Below the pieces are notes generated by a model. That model was not told the DNA's origin and did not search any database. It was given only the letters and a program-made list of their open reading frames with translations. From Lactifluus volemus (taxonomy: Eukaryota; Basidiomycota; Agaricomycetes; Russulales; Russulaceae), in NCBI GenBank assembly GCA_022376515.1, contig WTXI01000008.1:310001-374000 (forward strand): 64,000 nucleotides of DNA. The letters run 5' to 3'. Shown one piece after another: positions 1 through 11,100 of the stretch. Each line of letters begins with the position of its first letter. Positions within the stretch are counted from its first letter, which is position 1. The position numbers and the translations under genes are program-made.

Positions 1-868
1 GGCTCTCCCTTGTCCATTTTCTGATGCTGTCCCTGCTTCCACTAATCCTCAGGCTGCTCCTTCTGTGCCTCAGAACACTTCCATTGCCTCTGCAGTGCCC
101 TTTTCTTTACCACACCTGTTCCTCATTCTTACACCTCTTTAAATGCAGACATTGGCACCTTAGCTCATATAACATTCAACCATCATTGGCTGAGAAATCT
201 GGTGCCATATAGAATCCCCAATCACCTAGCTGATAGATCTCAAGCTGATTCTGATCTAGTATATGAAGCCTATAAAGTCAGCAAGATCCACTCAGATCTG
301 TCCCACCTTTTGACCTCTAGAGCATCTAGACCCCTTCAACTTGTCCACAGTGATCTTCATGGCCCTGTGAAGGTGTATATATTGACCAAAGACAATGATA
401 ACAACTGACCTGCAGTGGAGAGAATGAGACTGAAGTCCCCAAAACTCCGTCCACTGCAGTAAAGGCAAGCCTGACTAAGCATATACTAAATAAGGGAGGC
501 AAACAGTCAAAGAAGCGTTGGGCTGACATGTCACTACAGTAGCCCAAATAACATGATAAGGGAGGGGACTACATGTCTAGGGAGTTTGACAACTTCTACA
601 TTGACCATGGCATCCAGAGGCAGCACACAGCTAGGAATCATCCACAGCAGAATGGGGTTGCTGAGGGGGCTAATAAGACAATGGATAAAGGACTTATCTC
701 TATGCTTTATGAGTCTGGAATGCCACCTTCATTCTGGGAAGAGGCTTTGGCTTCATTCATTCATGTCACCAACAGGATCACCACATCTACTCCCTCTGAT
801 TCCACTTCCTACCAAGCCTTTCTTGGGTCTAGCCAGATGTCTCTTGGCTCTGAGTCTGGCCCTTCTGT
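1..868 (+). pseudogene. Broken copia retrotransposon relic (gag end, protease, integrase pieces)
   Basis: This is a second, older copy of the copia element that follows it. Bases 1-376 align with the later copy at about 1801-2580 (gag tail, protease, start of the GAG-pre-integrase/integrase region). Bases 554-860 align with its integrase core from about 2755 onward. The protease DTG triad has become DIG and a stop precedes it. Between the two halves sits a reversed LTR fragment, and roughly 57 codons of integrase are missing there. At about 861 the sequence jumps directly into LTR sequence, so this copy was joined to the next one by deletion or recombination. It cannot encode a functional product. 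Assignment rests on near-identity to the better copy in the same window. Confidence 0.88.
378..553 (-). repeat. Truncated copia LTR inserted in reverse
   Basis: The reverse complement starts tgttatttgggctactg at 553 and matches the LTR at 5216-5400, including the internal segment with ttgttatcattgtctttgg. Its 3' part is missing, so no target-site duplication can be defined. It interrupts the integrase of the older relic. Confidence 0.85.
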
Positions 869-971
869 GACTGTTTGCCTTCTTTATGTAGTATATGCTT
901 AGTCAGGTTTGCCTTTACTGCAGTGGATGGAGTTTGGGGGCTTTCAGTCTCATTCTCTCCACTGCAGTCCC
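861..971 (+). repeat. 5' LTR remnant of the copia element
   Basis: It matches 5249-5410 of the 3' LTR, from cttctgtgact through tctccactgcagtccc, but lacks the LTR start and the last part. It also lacks the roughly 54-bp internal segment found in the 3' LTR, so the two LTRs are not simple twins. Confidence 0.82.
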
Positions 972-977
972 TACACC

Positions 978-2031
978 ATGTCCTCTACCAAGGAATCCTC
1001 CATTTCCTCCATTTCTCCTCTTACAAGCGAAACCTATTGACTTTAGGCTGATGATATCAAGTCCTGGCTTTAACTCAATGGTCTCTGGCGCCTTGTTTCA
1101 GGCCAGGAGAAGAAACCAGCTCCAAATCTCAAGATCAGAGACTCCCAGGGCCAAGTCATCACCCCTGCTGTTGCTGTGGATGAGGAGAAGTTGGAGAGAT
1201 GGGAGATTAAGGCTGAGAGGGCTGCTGGTGCACTGAAGACTGCTATGACTCATGATGTCAAGGTGCTCATTAGGGACTGTGAGGATGACCCTATCAAGAT
1301 TTGGGATGTTCTGAAGGCCTCTTTCATCCTGGATCATCCAACAGAGGACTGCCCCTCGCTTCAATGCCTATCACACCCTCTTTTCCATCCAGAAAGACAA
1401 CTCAGAGCCCCTAGAGTCCCCCTCTTCCTTCACTCTGGATGACCTCTATGATGAACTGGCAGTCATGGCCACCATTAGGGCACTCCCACACTCCATTGAC
1501 GATGTTGTGCGCACTATCTCTGTCCTGGACAAGTTTGACAAGCCATCTGTCATCCAGTCACTCAGAAACATGGATCAGACATGTTCAAACCTCTCTGGGA
1601 CCACCTCTGCCTTCTCTGCATCATCTACTGCACCCAGATCGTCCTCCAAGCCTTCCCAGGCGTTCTCCCTTCCTTCCCAATCCACCTCTCCTCAAAACTC
1701 ACAGAATAGGGCCTTCACTCGCCCCAAATGTGACTTCTGCTCTCACCTTGGCCATATTGAGGCCAAATGCTTTCTCAAGAAGAAGTTGACTCGTCAATTT
1801 GGCTCTCCCTTGCCCTCTACTGCTGCCCCTGCTTCCACTCACTCTCAGTCTGCTCCTGCTGTGCCTCAGAACACTTCCATTGCCTCTGCAAGTGCTCTCT
1901 TCTCTGCCACACCCATTTCTCATTCTCACACCTCCTGGAATGCAGACACTGGCACCTCAGCTCATATGACATTCAACCGTCATTGGCTGCAAAATTTGGT
2001 GCCCCACAGGATCCCCCATTCGCCTAGCTGA
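978..2031 (+). pseudogene. copia gag and protease, disrupted
   Basis: The frame opens at atgtcctctaccaag, close behind the LTR remnant. It encodes the capsid-like gag typical of fungal copia (UBN2-like region with motifs such as WEIKAERAAGALKTA and LIRDCEDDPIKIWD). Three in-frame stops lie at about 1038-1074, and a frameshift near 1330 moves the frame before LDDLYDELAVMATIRALP. Downstream are a serine-rich linker, a CCHC knuckle (C-x2-C-x4-H-x4-C, about 1729-1772) and the protease active-site segment WNADTGTSAHMT (about 1936-1972). A one-base gain in a C run near 2010 shifts the frame just before the integrase region. Gag would package the RNA and the protease would cut the polyprotein; neither can be made from this copy. 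Confidence 0.85.
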
Positions 2032-2982
2032 TGGATCTGTGCTGTATTCTGAAGGTGTTGGGTCAGTTTACTTCAATCCTGTGGTGGATGGGCAGGAGAT
2101 GGCACCTCTAGAGTTCACAAATGTGCTATATGTTCCCTCCCTCTCCAGTAATCTGTTCTCTGTCCTATATCTCACAATGCATTGCTCTTTCACTATCTCT
2201 ATTGTGAGGGACACCCTCAACTTCATCAGGGATGGACACACTGTCATTCAGGCAAAGGTGGACACTTCTTCAAATGCTGCATTTCTGGCTGGGGAAACAC
2301 TTCCAGTGGAGCAATTTGCGTCCCTCTCATCTTCTACCACTCTCTCTATGGACTGGGACCTTTGGCATCGACGCCTCTGTCACCAACACCTTGCTGGGGT
2401 CAAGAAGCTGCTCTCAGGTGACCTGGTGACTGGATTCAAGCTTGATTCTCAAGCTGATCCTGATCCGGTATGTGAAGCCTGCAAAGCTGGCAAGATGCAC
2501 TCAGATCCGTTCTCTCCATTGACCTCTAGAGCATCTAGACCCCTCCAACTTATCCACAGTGATCTCCATGGACCTGTGAAGGTGTCAACTCATCAGGGAT
2601 TTTGCTACTGGGTTGCTTTCATTGATGACTTCTCTTGCTTTAAGGCTGTCTATCTGTTGAAGTGCAAATCTGAGACATTCTCTGCCTTCAGACAGTTCAA
2701 GGCATGGGCAGAGAGTGTCACAGGACAGAGGATTGGGACGCTTAGAGATGACAAGGGAGGGGAGTACATGTCTAGGGAGTTTGACAACTTCTGCATTGAT
2801 CATGGCATCCAGAGGCAGCACACAGCTAGGAATCGTCCACAGCAGAATGGGGTCGCTGAGAGGGCTAATAGGACGATGGAGGAGGGCATTATCTCTATGC
2901 TTCATGAGTCTGGCATGCCACCATCTTTCTGGGGAGAGGCCTTGTCATTCAGAGGGACAAGCGTCCACTTGGCAGCCTTGGA
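2012..2982 (+). pseudogene. copia GAG-pre-integrase and integrase core, truncated
   Basis: The frame reads through a GAG-pre-integrase zinc-binding segment (WHRRLCHQHLAG, then VCEACKAGKMH, about 2355-2500) into the rve integrase core. The core includes LIHSDLHGPV, FIDDFSCFKAVY, and the region RGGEYMSREF-like to HTARNRPQQNGVAERANRTM, carrying the D, D and E positions. It would insert the cDNA into the chromosome. After the segment GMPPSFWGEAL (about 2940) roughly 100-150 nt are missing compared with the older copy's continuation at 755-830. The remainder is out of frame until MHMEKCVFIGYP at 2983. The deletion removes the end of the core, so integration activity is not expected. Confidence 0.85.
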
Positions 2983-5190
2983 GTGCACATGGAGAAGTGT
3001 GTCTTCATTGGATACCCTGATGGCTACAAGGCTTGGAAGTTCTACAATCCAGTGACCAAGAAGGTGATCATCTCAGAGAGAGCTGACTTTGATGAACACT
3101 TTTTCATGCTTCAGAAGCAATCTACTCCTTTCATCCCACCCCCTTGCCTCAATTCCCTTCTGGAGGCTCCTACCCCTCTTGTTGCGCTTCCTGAGCTGCT
3201 CCCTGACGCTCCTAGTGATTCTGAGCTCTCACAGATGCCAGCTCATGGGGGAGATGGGTCTACTTCATCTGATCTGTCTTCAGTTCGCCCTCAGACACCT
3301 CCATCTGCTCCCTTTTACACCGCTGAGCCAGACTCCGATCCTTCACCTTCCTCATCACACCATCCATCTCCTAGCACTCCTTTCTCGTCCATCTCACTTC
3401 CAATCAGTCCATCTCCTTCACCACCACCTTCAGACACTCTTCCCTCACGCCCTCAGCGCCTCAGATGTCCTAGGGAGGAGTGGTTAGCTGAGCAATGGAC
3501 TGTCCCACAGCGCTACAGACAACACAGAGAGCCTACTCCGACCATTCCATCTAGTGATGAAGAGGAGGAATCATCTGATGATCCCCTTGACCTCCTGAAT
3601 GCCCATGGAGCCTCTGTAGCTGAGCCCCCTTCCTATAAGCTCTCTCAGCGACGCTCTGATGCAGATCTGTGGCACAAGGCTTGTGAAGAAGAGATGGAGG
3701 CCCACAGTGTCAATGGCACTTGGGAAGTTGTCAAGTTGCCCCCTGGGAAGCGTGCAATAGGCTCCAGATGGTTCTTCAAGGTCAAGTACAATGCTGATGG
3801 CTCCCTTGAACGCTACAAGGCGAGATTGGTCGCAAAAGGCTACTCCCAGCGCCCTGGCTTTGACTTCAAGGAGACATTTGCCCCCACTGTTCGCTATTCA
3901 ACCATCAGAATCATCCTTGCCATTGCTGCCTTGGAGGACCTTGAGCTCCGTTCTGTGGACATCTCTCATGCCTATCTGAATGGCACGCTTGAGGAGGAGA
4001 TCTACATGCAGCAGCCTGAGGGATTTGAGGTTGGTGGACCAGACCATGTGTGTAGGTTGAGGAAGTCATTGTATGGGTTGAAGCAAGCTGGTCGAGTTTG
4101 GAACCAGACCCTCTACTCTGTGCTCAAGTCTATGGGCTTCCAACGCGTCCAGTCCGACCATGGACTGTATATCTACCTCAGAGGCGATGTGCGCATCCTA
4201 ATGCCTGTCTTTGTGGATGATATCACCCTTGCCTGCAAAGATGGTGCCCAGATCGACTCAGTCATTCAGCAGCTGTCTTCTCACTTCAAACTCCGTGATC
4301 TGGGAGCCACTACTCAACTCCTGGGCATGGAGATTCACAGAGACCGCTCCAAACATTCCCTTTCCCTCTCTCAGAGCCAGTTCATTGCCAACCTCCTCCA
4401 GGAGCATGGTCTGCATGATTGTAAGCCTGTCTCCACTCCTCTCAACCCTGGATCACGCCTTTCCACGTCCATGTCCCCTCAGAGCGATGCAGAAGCTGCT
4501 GAGATGCGCCAACTTCCCTATGTCTCCATTGTTGGGTCCCTCATGTATCTGGCTGTCACCACAAGGCCAGACATTGCCTACTCTGCCGGAGTTCTTGCCA
4601 GATTCAACTCCAATCCTGGTCTTCAGCACTGGCAAGCAGTCAAGCATGTTTTGCGGTACCTCAAGGGCACAATGGACTACAAGCTCGTCTATCAGCCTTC
4701 TGACAGTCCAGAGCCCTTCATCACTTACTCTGATTCAGACCATGGAGGCAATCCTGACAATGGGAAGTCCACTGGAGGGTTTGTGGTCAAGATTGGCACT
4801 GGTGCAGTCTCCTGGAGCTCTAAGCTTCAGGCACTTGTTGCTCTGTCCACCACTGAAGCAGAGCACATTGCTGCTGTTGAGGCCGGAAAGGAGATCCTTT
4901 GGATGCGTCAGTTCATGGGGGAGCTTGGATACTTGATCTCTGGACCATCATTGCTCAGGATGGACAATCAGAGCGCCATTGCTGTGAGCAAGAACCCAGA
5001 GCATCACAGCAAGATGAAGCATCTCTCTCTTCGCTTATTTTGGTTGAGAGATGCTGTTCAGGACGGTTTTATTACACCCACATTTGTTTCTACTTCTGAC
5101 ATGGCTGCTGATATCTTCACAAAGGCCTTAGACCGGTTCAAAGTACATAGGTGCATTTCTATGCTTGGATTGACTTCTGATTCACATTAG
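2983..5190 (+). CDS. copia reverse transcriptase and RNase H frame
   Basis: A 735-codon open frame continues the pol polyprotein; its ATG is internal to pol rather than a natural start. Residues of about 60-200 form a proline/serine-rich linker. The RVT_2 reverse transcriptase follows (about 225-470), with RYKARLVAKGYSQ, the KSLYGLKQAGRVWNQ segment and the catalytic FVDD box at about 4210. RNase H follows (about 545-720) with YSDSDHGG, STTEAEHIAA (usual tyrosine replaced by histidine) and LRMDNQSAIA. It would copy element RNA into cDNA in cytoplasmic particles. The stop lies 25 bp before the 3' LTR. It is the only undamaged part of the element, so it is either young or was protected by chance. 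Confidence 0.92.
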   Translation: MHMEKCVFIGYPDGYKAWKFYNPVTKKVIISERADFDEHFFMLQKQSTPFIPPPCLNSLLEAPTPLVALPELLPDAPSDSELSQMPAHGGDGSTSSDLSSVRPQTPPSAPFYTAEPDSDPSPSSSHHPSPSTPFSSISLPISPSPSPPPSDTLPSRPQRLRCPREEWLAEQWTVPQRYRQHREPTPTIPSSDEEEESSDDPLDLLNAHGASVAEPPSYKLSQRRSDADLWHKACEEEMEAHSVNGTWEVVKLPPGKRAIGSRWFFKVKYNADGSLERYKARLVAKGYSQRPGFDFKETFAPTVRYSTIRIILAIAALEDLELRSVDISHAYLNGTLEEEIYMQQPEGFEVGGPDHVCRLRKSLYGLKQAGRVWNQTLYSVLKSMGFQRVQSDHGLYIYLRGDVRILMPVFVDDITLACKDGAQIDSVIQQLSSHFKLRDLGATTQLLGMEIHRDRSKHSLSLSQSQFIANLLQEHGLHDCKPVSTPLNPGSRLSTSMSPQSDAEAAEMRQLPYVSIVGSLMYLAVTTRPDIAYSAGVLARFNSNPGLQHWQAVKHVLRYLKGTMDYKLVYQPSDSPEPFITYSDSDHGGNPDNGKSTGGFVVKIGTGAVSWSSKLQALVALSTTEAEHIAAVEAGKEILWMRQFMGELGYLISGPSLLRMDNQSAIAVSKNPEHHSKMKHLSLRLFWLRDAVQDGFITPTFVSTSDMAADIFTKALDRFKVHRCISMLGLTSDSH

Positions 5191-5205
5191 AACGTGTTGT
5201 ACTGA

Positions 5206-5215
5206 CATGGGGGAG
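5206..5215 (+). promoter_or_regulatory. Polypurine tract for plus-strand priming
   Basis: The purine run catgggggag ends exactly where the 3' LTR begins (tgttatttggg at 5216), the standard position for the primer of plus-strand DNA synthesis. Confidence 0.7.
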
Positions 5216-5512
5216 TGTTATTTGGGCTACTGTAGTGTCAGCCCAACGCTTCTGTGACTATTTGCCTTCCTTATTTAGTATATGCTTAGTCAGGTTTGCC
5301 TTTACTGCAGTGGACGGAGTTTTGGGGACTTCAGTCTCATTCTCTCCACTGCAGGTTAGTTGTTATCATTGTCTTTGGTCAATATAGTCTCATTCTCTCC
5401 ACTGCAGTCCCCTTGGTCCTCTGTGACTCAAGGGCCCTTCACAGCTCCAGTGGAAACACAGTTCCCTTGGTCCTCTGTGACTCAAGGGCCCTTCACAGCT
5501 CCAGTTAAAACA
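5216..5512 (+). repeat. 3' LTR of copia element, 297 bp
   Basis: It starts tgttatttggg and ends ccagttaaaaca, giving TG...CA ends. Compared with the 190-bp solo LTR at 6010-6199 it has two internal expansions. A segment ending in tctcattctctccactgcag is repeated (about 5335-5354 and 5389-5408). A 41-bp block beginning ccttggtcctctgtgact is repeated (5411-5451 and 5465-5505). Two subfamilies of LTR length therefore exist in this window. Confidence 0.88.
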
Positions 5513-6009
5513 ATACCTGCCTCGCAATTGTTTTAGCTACTGTAAATCGCATGATTGAGTAATAGGATCTTACCTTCATGAGAGCCTTTGAGTCATCGCC
5601 AGTCCACTGTTTGAAGTCTTGGCCATCTGGGAAGCAGCGCAATCCAGGGAATGGTGGCACAGCAGAGATACTATAGATGCACATGTCACTTAAGTAACCG
5701 AAAATGATGTACCAGGGGTCAATGTCTGTAATACTATCTAGCCCTTGGGCTTTGTTATGCTCCTCCAGAAGGAACTCGTTAACCCATGTGACTAGGTGAT
5801 CTTTAAACATGCCCTTGATGACTTGATGAAGTAGATCTGGTGATAAAAGGTGATGGATGTCTGCCCGAGGGAAGGAATGGGTGAACGGCTGTAAATTACC
5901 TTCAATGTCATGGGAGTAATAAATGGGTATGGTCAAAACATATCACAATGTCTGCATGAATGCCAAACACAGTCCACAGCGCAGCTGGATCCCATGTGTC
6001 TATAAGGAA

Positions 6010-6199
6010 TGTTTTAACTGGAGCTGTGAAGGGCCCTTGAGTCACAGAGGACCAAGGGGACTGCAGTGGAGAGAATGAGACTGAAGTCCCCAGAACTCCG
6101 TCCACTGCAGTAAAGGCAAGCCTGACTAAGCATATACTAAATAAGGAAGGCAAACAGTCACAGAAGCGTTGGGCTGACACTACAGTAGCCCAAATAACA
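6010..6199 (-). repeat. Solo copia LTR with target-site duplication
   Basis: A 190-bp LTR in reverse orientation (tgttttaactgg at 6010, taaca at 6199) is flanked by perfect 5-bp duplications aggaa at 6005-6009 and 6200-6204. It is the compact form of the LTR at 5216-5512 and lies inside the Plavaka transposase frame. A solo LTR arises by recombination between the two LTRs of a full element. Confidence 0.95.
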
Positions 6200-7234
6200 A
6201 GGAATTCCGATTTTTTCTTGCTCCTCTGGTGAGCCCCTTTGCAATCAAGATTATGAGGCAGTGCATCACACCTGTACATTTATCAGTATCTGTATCAAAG
6301 CGAAAGAGGATCATGACATACTTTGGACACCACCCTTGCACAATAGCTGCCAACCAAACCTGCTCAGGGTAGTCAGCAATATAAGGTCCTAATCTATATA
6401 TTGTGTGTTGAAAATGCCCATCAGGACATTTAACAACTTCTGGTGTGGTCATTCCAGGCTTGAGTGGTTCAAAAATGTGGGAAAGTGACACATGGTATGT
6501 TTGTCAGCAAAATGTTTGAAATGCGGCTGCCTTCCTATGTTTTTTTGAAGCTAGAATGTGATAATTATCAATCTAACCTGTTTGGTGGACATGAGCCAAA
6601 GACTTACTTACTTTTTGGAATAGGAAGAAAAGCAACAGGAAGTAAAGTGTTACTGTGAGCCTGCCATGCAGTATTCAATAGATTTCCAGGTGACATGTAA
6701 ACTGGATGGTATTCCTGATTCCCTGTTGCTACCGATACAGTCATCTTGTTGCTTCTGGCTACAATGGGAACAAACATTGCCCCATGAGTGGTCCTGTCTT
6801 TTGCAATGACATTCTGGTAATCCATCAGCTGCATAACCCAAATATGGCAAAAATAGACATGGGTGTACCACCTGCTCCCAAGCCCAATCAGCTGACATTA
6901 AATTTGACCATATCTTTTGTCCATCAGCGTCTCGGTGCTTACATGGGGCATAATCAATGTTATCAGTGAAATCTGGCGTACTGAGTTGGTGGTGGAGAAC
7001 TTGTCATGTATCTTACATGCAGAGCTCATAATGCTCAGTCATCAACTTTGGTGGGGTACCAGGAGGCAAGGGGCCCTGGTAACGGACATGGTAAACCTTT
7101 CATGGCGCATCACCATGCTGGATGGTATCAATCGTCCTATATAAGTCAGCAGAAGTTTTCCATGGCACTTTACCCCAAATTCCATTACAGATGCTGCCCA
7201 CATATCAAGAGCTTTGTTTATATTGCATTCAGAA

Positions 7235-7818
7235 GGGCCCTTTCCCAACCTCCCTCAGACCAACCCCTAGACTTCATGCTGGGCATAGCTAAGTTCCCCT
7301 GCCCAATCTTCTGTACCGCAGTCAGGCTGCTGATGGAACACGCCTTCACATGTGAGTACAACCTCTGCCACCGCTTGCACACCCAAGACCCTCACAAGTG
7401 CCCATGTGGACACAACCTGCAAACACCGACCCACGTAATCACAGCCTGCCCACTCTTTTACACCACCTGCGAACAGTTCATTGTGCCCAAGGTCCCAGAC
7501 CTCTCCCCTCATATCATTTTCAGCCCATATTATGGAGGCAAAGCACTTGCAGAGTTCATTATGGAGACACGGGCATGCGTCCACCTGAGGAGCAGAGCTC
7601 TCCCCCTGAGGACCATGGTTAATTTACCCCAGAGAGACCTGAACACCTTACACCACCTTTCCCCCATGCCCACCACCCCCTCATCTCTTTTCGTGACACC
7701 CACCTCTGACTCCCCACTCGTATCTTAGGCACACGTAGTACCACATCACCAAGTGTGTCTTTGTCATTTGTAAGCATATTGCACTATATAAATGCAGATT
7801 CAAAAAAAAAAAAAAAAA
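7235..7818 (+). mobile_element. 5'-truncated Tad-like LINE copy (LINE 1)
   Basis: Only the last 584 bp of a non-LTR retrotransposon are present. The frame to 7728 encodes the C-terminal end of the ORF2 protein: RLLMEHAFTCEYNLCHRLH, then a C-x-C...H...C zinc-binding tail (CPCGHNLQTPTHVITACPLF). A short 3' UTR ends attcaaaaa and runs into poly(A). The copy is flanked by 11-bp duplications with one mismatch: tgcattcagaa (7224-7234) and tgcgttcagaa (7819-7829). Truncated 5' end, A tail and duplications are the marks of target-primed reverse transcription. The host site is the Plavaka relic. Confidence 0.93.
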
Positions 7819-8140
7819 TGCGTTCAGAACTCTGAAGTTCTACAAAATGGAAATGTGTGAAGTTAAAGTCAATTTGAGACCCAATTTCCTTCCCCTTATG
7901 AACCTTTGGTCTCTGGTTAAATCCAGGACTCCCACTCCTTTCCCCTTCTCTTACCCCTCCCTCCCATACACACCCGCCTGGTCACACCCAGGTTTCATTT
8001 CCTACACCTCCTTCCCCGTTAAAGAGGTACACCCTCTTACTCGGTCCTTGATCACAAAACCCCTTCCCCTAGCTCATTACCTCTACGTCCAACCCCTCTC
8101 TACCCCCACCCCTGACTCTTACGGACATGCTTTCTTACTA

Positions 8141-11100
8141 AGGTAGGGGACATCAGGAACGGGCACCCCTTATGTCAGCGATTAAACCCTACATAAACCC
8201 TAGGGTTAGGTCACGTGACTGTGTCATTCAGACAGGGATCCGACATTTTTATCTCAAGATTGCAACGCGAAAGGGCGTGCACCAGCTCTGAATTTCCTAA
8301 ATAAATACAGAATACTCTATGTGCTCCTAGGTTGTGATTCCTTGAGTTTGGCTACCATCTCGGGTGGCAGCGTGCGATGGCCATGAAACTTCCTGTTTGC
8401 CCAAGCAGCCTGTGTGCTTGATAGGCCTTCCTTGTATGCTGAAATGAATCGCGCGGACCGATTTGCATATCTAAGTTGTGTAGAACATATAAAGTTAGCA
8501 TGAAACAGAATAGAAAGATAAGATCTTACCGTTGAATCTGTGGCAAAGGCACAGAATCAAGGGACTCGATTACGAGCCGTTCCATTTCGCGAACGGTTGC
8601 CGCGCGGCTTGCCCCTCGAAAATGGAGCTTTGCAGCTCCCCAGAACTGCTCAATAAAATTTAATTCACAGTGATACTTAGGGTAGAAATCACATAGATGA
8701 CCACGGGATACAATAAATTCTTCAAGCTGTGACTTCTGGGCAACAAAGTCCGGCTGCATGAAAAGTAGTCGGCGGCAGCAGCAATCGAAGCGATCTGGAG
8801 GGCACCCAGGCTTGGGGCACTGCGCAAGGAGCCCCTTCAGTGGCCAGAGGCCACACTCCTTGATTATCACCTCCATGCCTTTGAACCACCCAGGCATGGT
8901 GGGGTGGTCGTCCGGAAAATAAAACGGCTGCGCGTTGCCATTGCTCATCGTTCCAGGGCGCATTCGTGGCCCACCTGGGTGATGGGTCCACCCTTTTTTA
9001 GATCCTAGAAAGAAAATGAGCCGTGCATGCAAAGAATCGATGGGGGACGCACCTCGGACCATTAGCCGGGCAGATAGCGCATCTGGCGCTCGCTTCTGGT
9101 GAGACGGCGCATTATCAAAAAGAAATAGTCCCTGCACGCATCCATTTGTCTTGCGTTCGAAGATGTTGATGGCCTGTGTGACTTGAGAAAGGAGGTGGTC
9201 CGCGTCGAACCACCCATTGCGCTGCTTTCCCGGTTTGAAGGTGATGCACACCTCACTATCGGAGATGATCAGTTACATCAGATAAATGTGTAGAACAGTT
9301 GGCGCACCTGTGCTCATCCCGGAGTGGGCCCCATTCTGCCGTTAAGAAGTCTGAAACCATGATGGAATACCCCTCACCCTTGGGCTTTGGAGTCCCAGTT
9401 GTGCTTGAATGCCCCCAGTAAGTCTTTCTCTCATCATTTTGAAAGAATGTAGACTCGTCGTGAGTGATAAGAATGAGGCGCGAGGCCGGAAGCAAGCCCA
9501 GAGTGAGTTGTCCGAGGGGAGGCCCGAGAGGAAGAGAAAGCCCCTGGTTGTCGAGAGGAAGAGGAAGCCCCTGGTCGTCAAGATGGAAACGAGTTTCATA
9601 TGTTGCCCAGCGATTGACGAATGCACACCTGTATTTGATCACATCTTCGCGTTCATGGCCATCGACATACAGGCCATTGGAGTGCTGACCATAACGCCAG
9701 CCCAATTTCTTGAGCCACCTGCGAGCAGTCCGTTCCGAGATCGATGGCTTGGGAACTCCGATCTGCTTGAAGAGCTCTTGTAATCCGGGGCTTGCGACCG
9801 CATCGACAACATCGGAGGCTTTGATAAGCCCCCCTTTCATCACTTCTGTCATCTCCAGCTGGATCGCCTGGGAAACGTCTTCATCGTCCAAAACAGTCCA
9901 TCGATTCCCACTGTGCTGATGGACCGGCAACTCACCCGATCGGAGGAACTTGAGGGTCCATTCCCGAATCTTGCGCGCACGTTTTGCCCCTTGGCCACTC
10001 GATGCTGCGACGAGGGCTGAAGACTGCCTCCAGGTATAGGCCAGCTTTTCATTCAAGAAGACATTCAAGAGCCCCTGCATGGCCATCACATGGCCTCGCA
10101 GGACAAGATCAGTCTTGATCTTGTCCATCTTCACATGCAACTGATCCTGTGCTTTAGCCAGAGTGCTCCGGTGTCGTATCAGTTCCATTGTGTGAACGCA
10201 ATCTGTGCCACTCGACAATGTCGGATCGTCTGGGATAAGGGCACAGCGAAGGTCTTGGAGTAGACGGCGAGCGAACTCGGGATCAGGTGAGTTTACACCT
10301 TCGCTCATCCCTTCCTCCTCCTCCTCCTCCTCGGCTTCGTTGCCAGTGGGGAAGTCGCATGCGCTGCTGGGACCACTGGCCTGGCCATTTGCTAGGCTGG
10401 TTGGTGGATCCTTGTCGCTCTCCTCCTCCTCCTCCTCCTCCTCCTCCTCCTCCTCCGCATGCTGCTTGGCTCTACCTGGGAAGCCATGGCCATGGCGCCT
10501 GTCTAGGCCATTCCCCAGGCTACATTGGGGTACTTCTTCGCTCTCCCCCTCATCATGGATGCTTTGCCTGCGTATCGGGGATCTGTTCTGGCCACTCATG
10601 CTGCTGCTTGGCAGTTCATTCTCGCTCTCCTCTTCCTCCTCTTCGGCTCCTCTGGGGAAATCGTACGCGTGGCTGGGACGATTGGCCTGGCTGTTCGCTA
10701 TGCTGATTGGTGGGTCGTTATCGCTCCCCTCTTCCTCCTCCTCTTGCCACTCGGCTCCACCTGGGATGTCATGCTCGCGGCTCGGATGGATGTCCTGGCC
10801 ATTCGCCAGGCCACCTGGTGGCTCCTCCTCGGTCCCCCACTCTTTGGGGATGCTTGGAATGCCACACACGTGTGTCTGGTGTATGTCCTGGCCATTCGCG
10901 CCGCTGCCTGGTGGCTCACCATCGGACTCCTCCTCTTCGGCGATATCATGCGCGCGTGTCGGACGTTTCCCCTGGTTCTTCGCTAGGCTGCTCAGGAGCT
11001 CTTCGCCACCTTCTGCCTCCTCCACCTCTGCAACAACGGGGATGTCGTGCGCACGCGTGGTGCCTCTGTCCTGGGTATCCATGCCTCGGCTCTTCTTTTC

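Larger units (their letters stand above)
861..5512 (+). mobile_element. Ty1/copia LTR retrotransposon, nearly full length, 5' LTR eroded
   Basis: Order is the copia order: LTR remnant, gag with zinc knuckle, protease, integrase, RT, RNase H, polypurine tract, 3' LTR. The 5' LTR keeps only a middle part (861-971); its end and the tRNA primer-binding site are deleted, so gag begins a few bases later at 978. The 3' LTR is complete (5216-5512). It is followed by atacc and then Plavaka sequence, so the element sits in a Plavaka relic. The left duplication is lost because the 5' LTR start is missing. Gag, protease and integrase carry stops and frameshifts, while RT/RNase H is open, so the element is defective. 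Confidence 0.9.
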
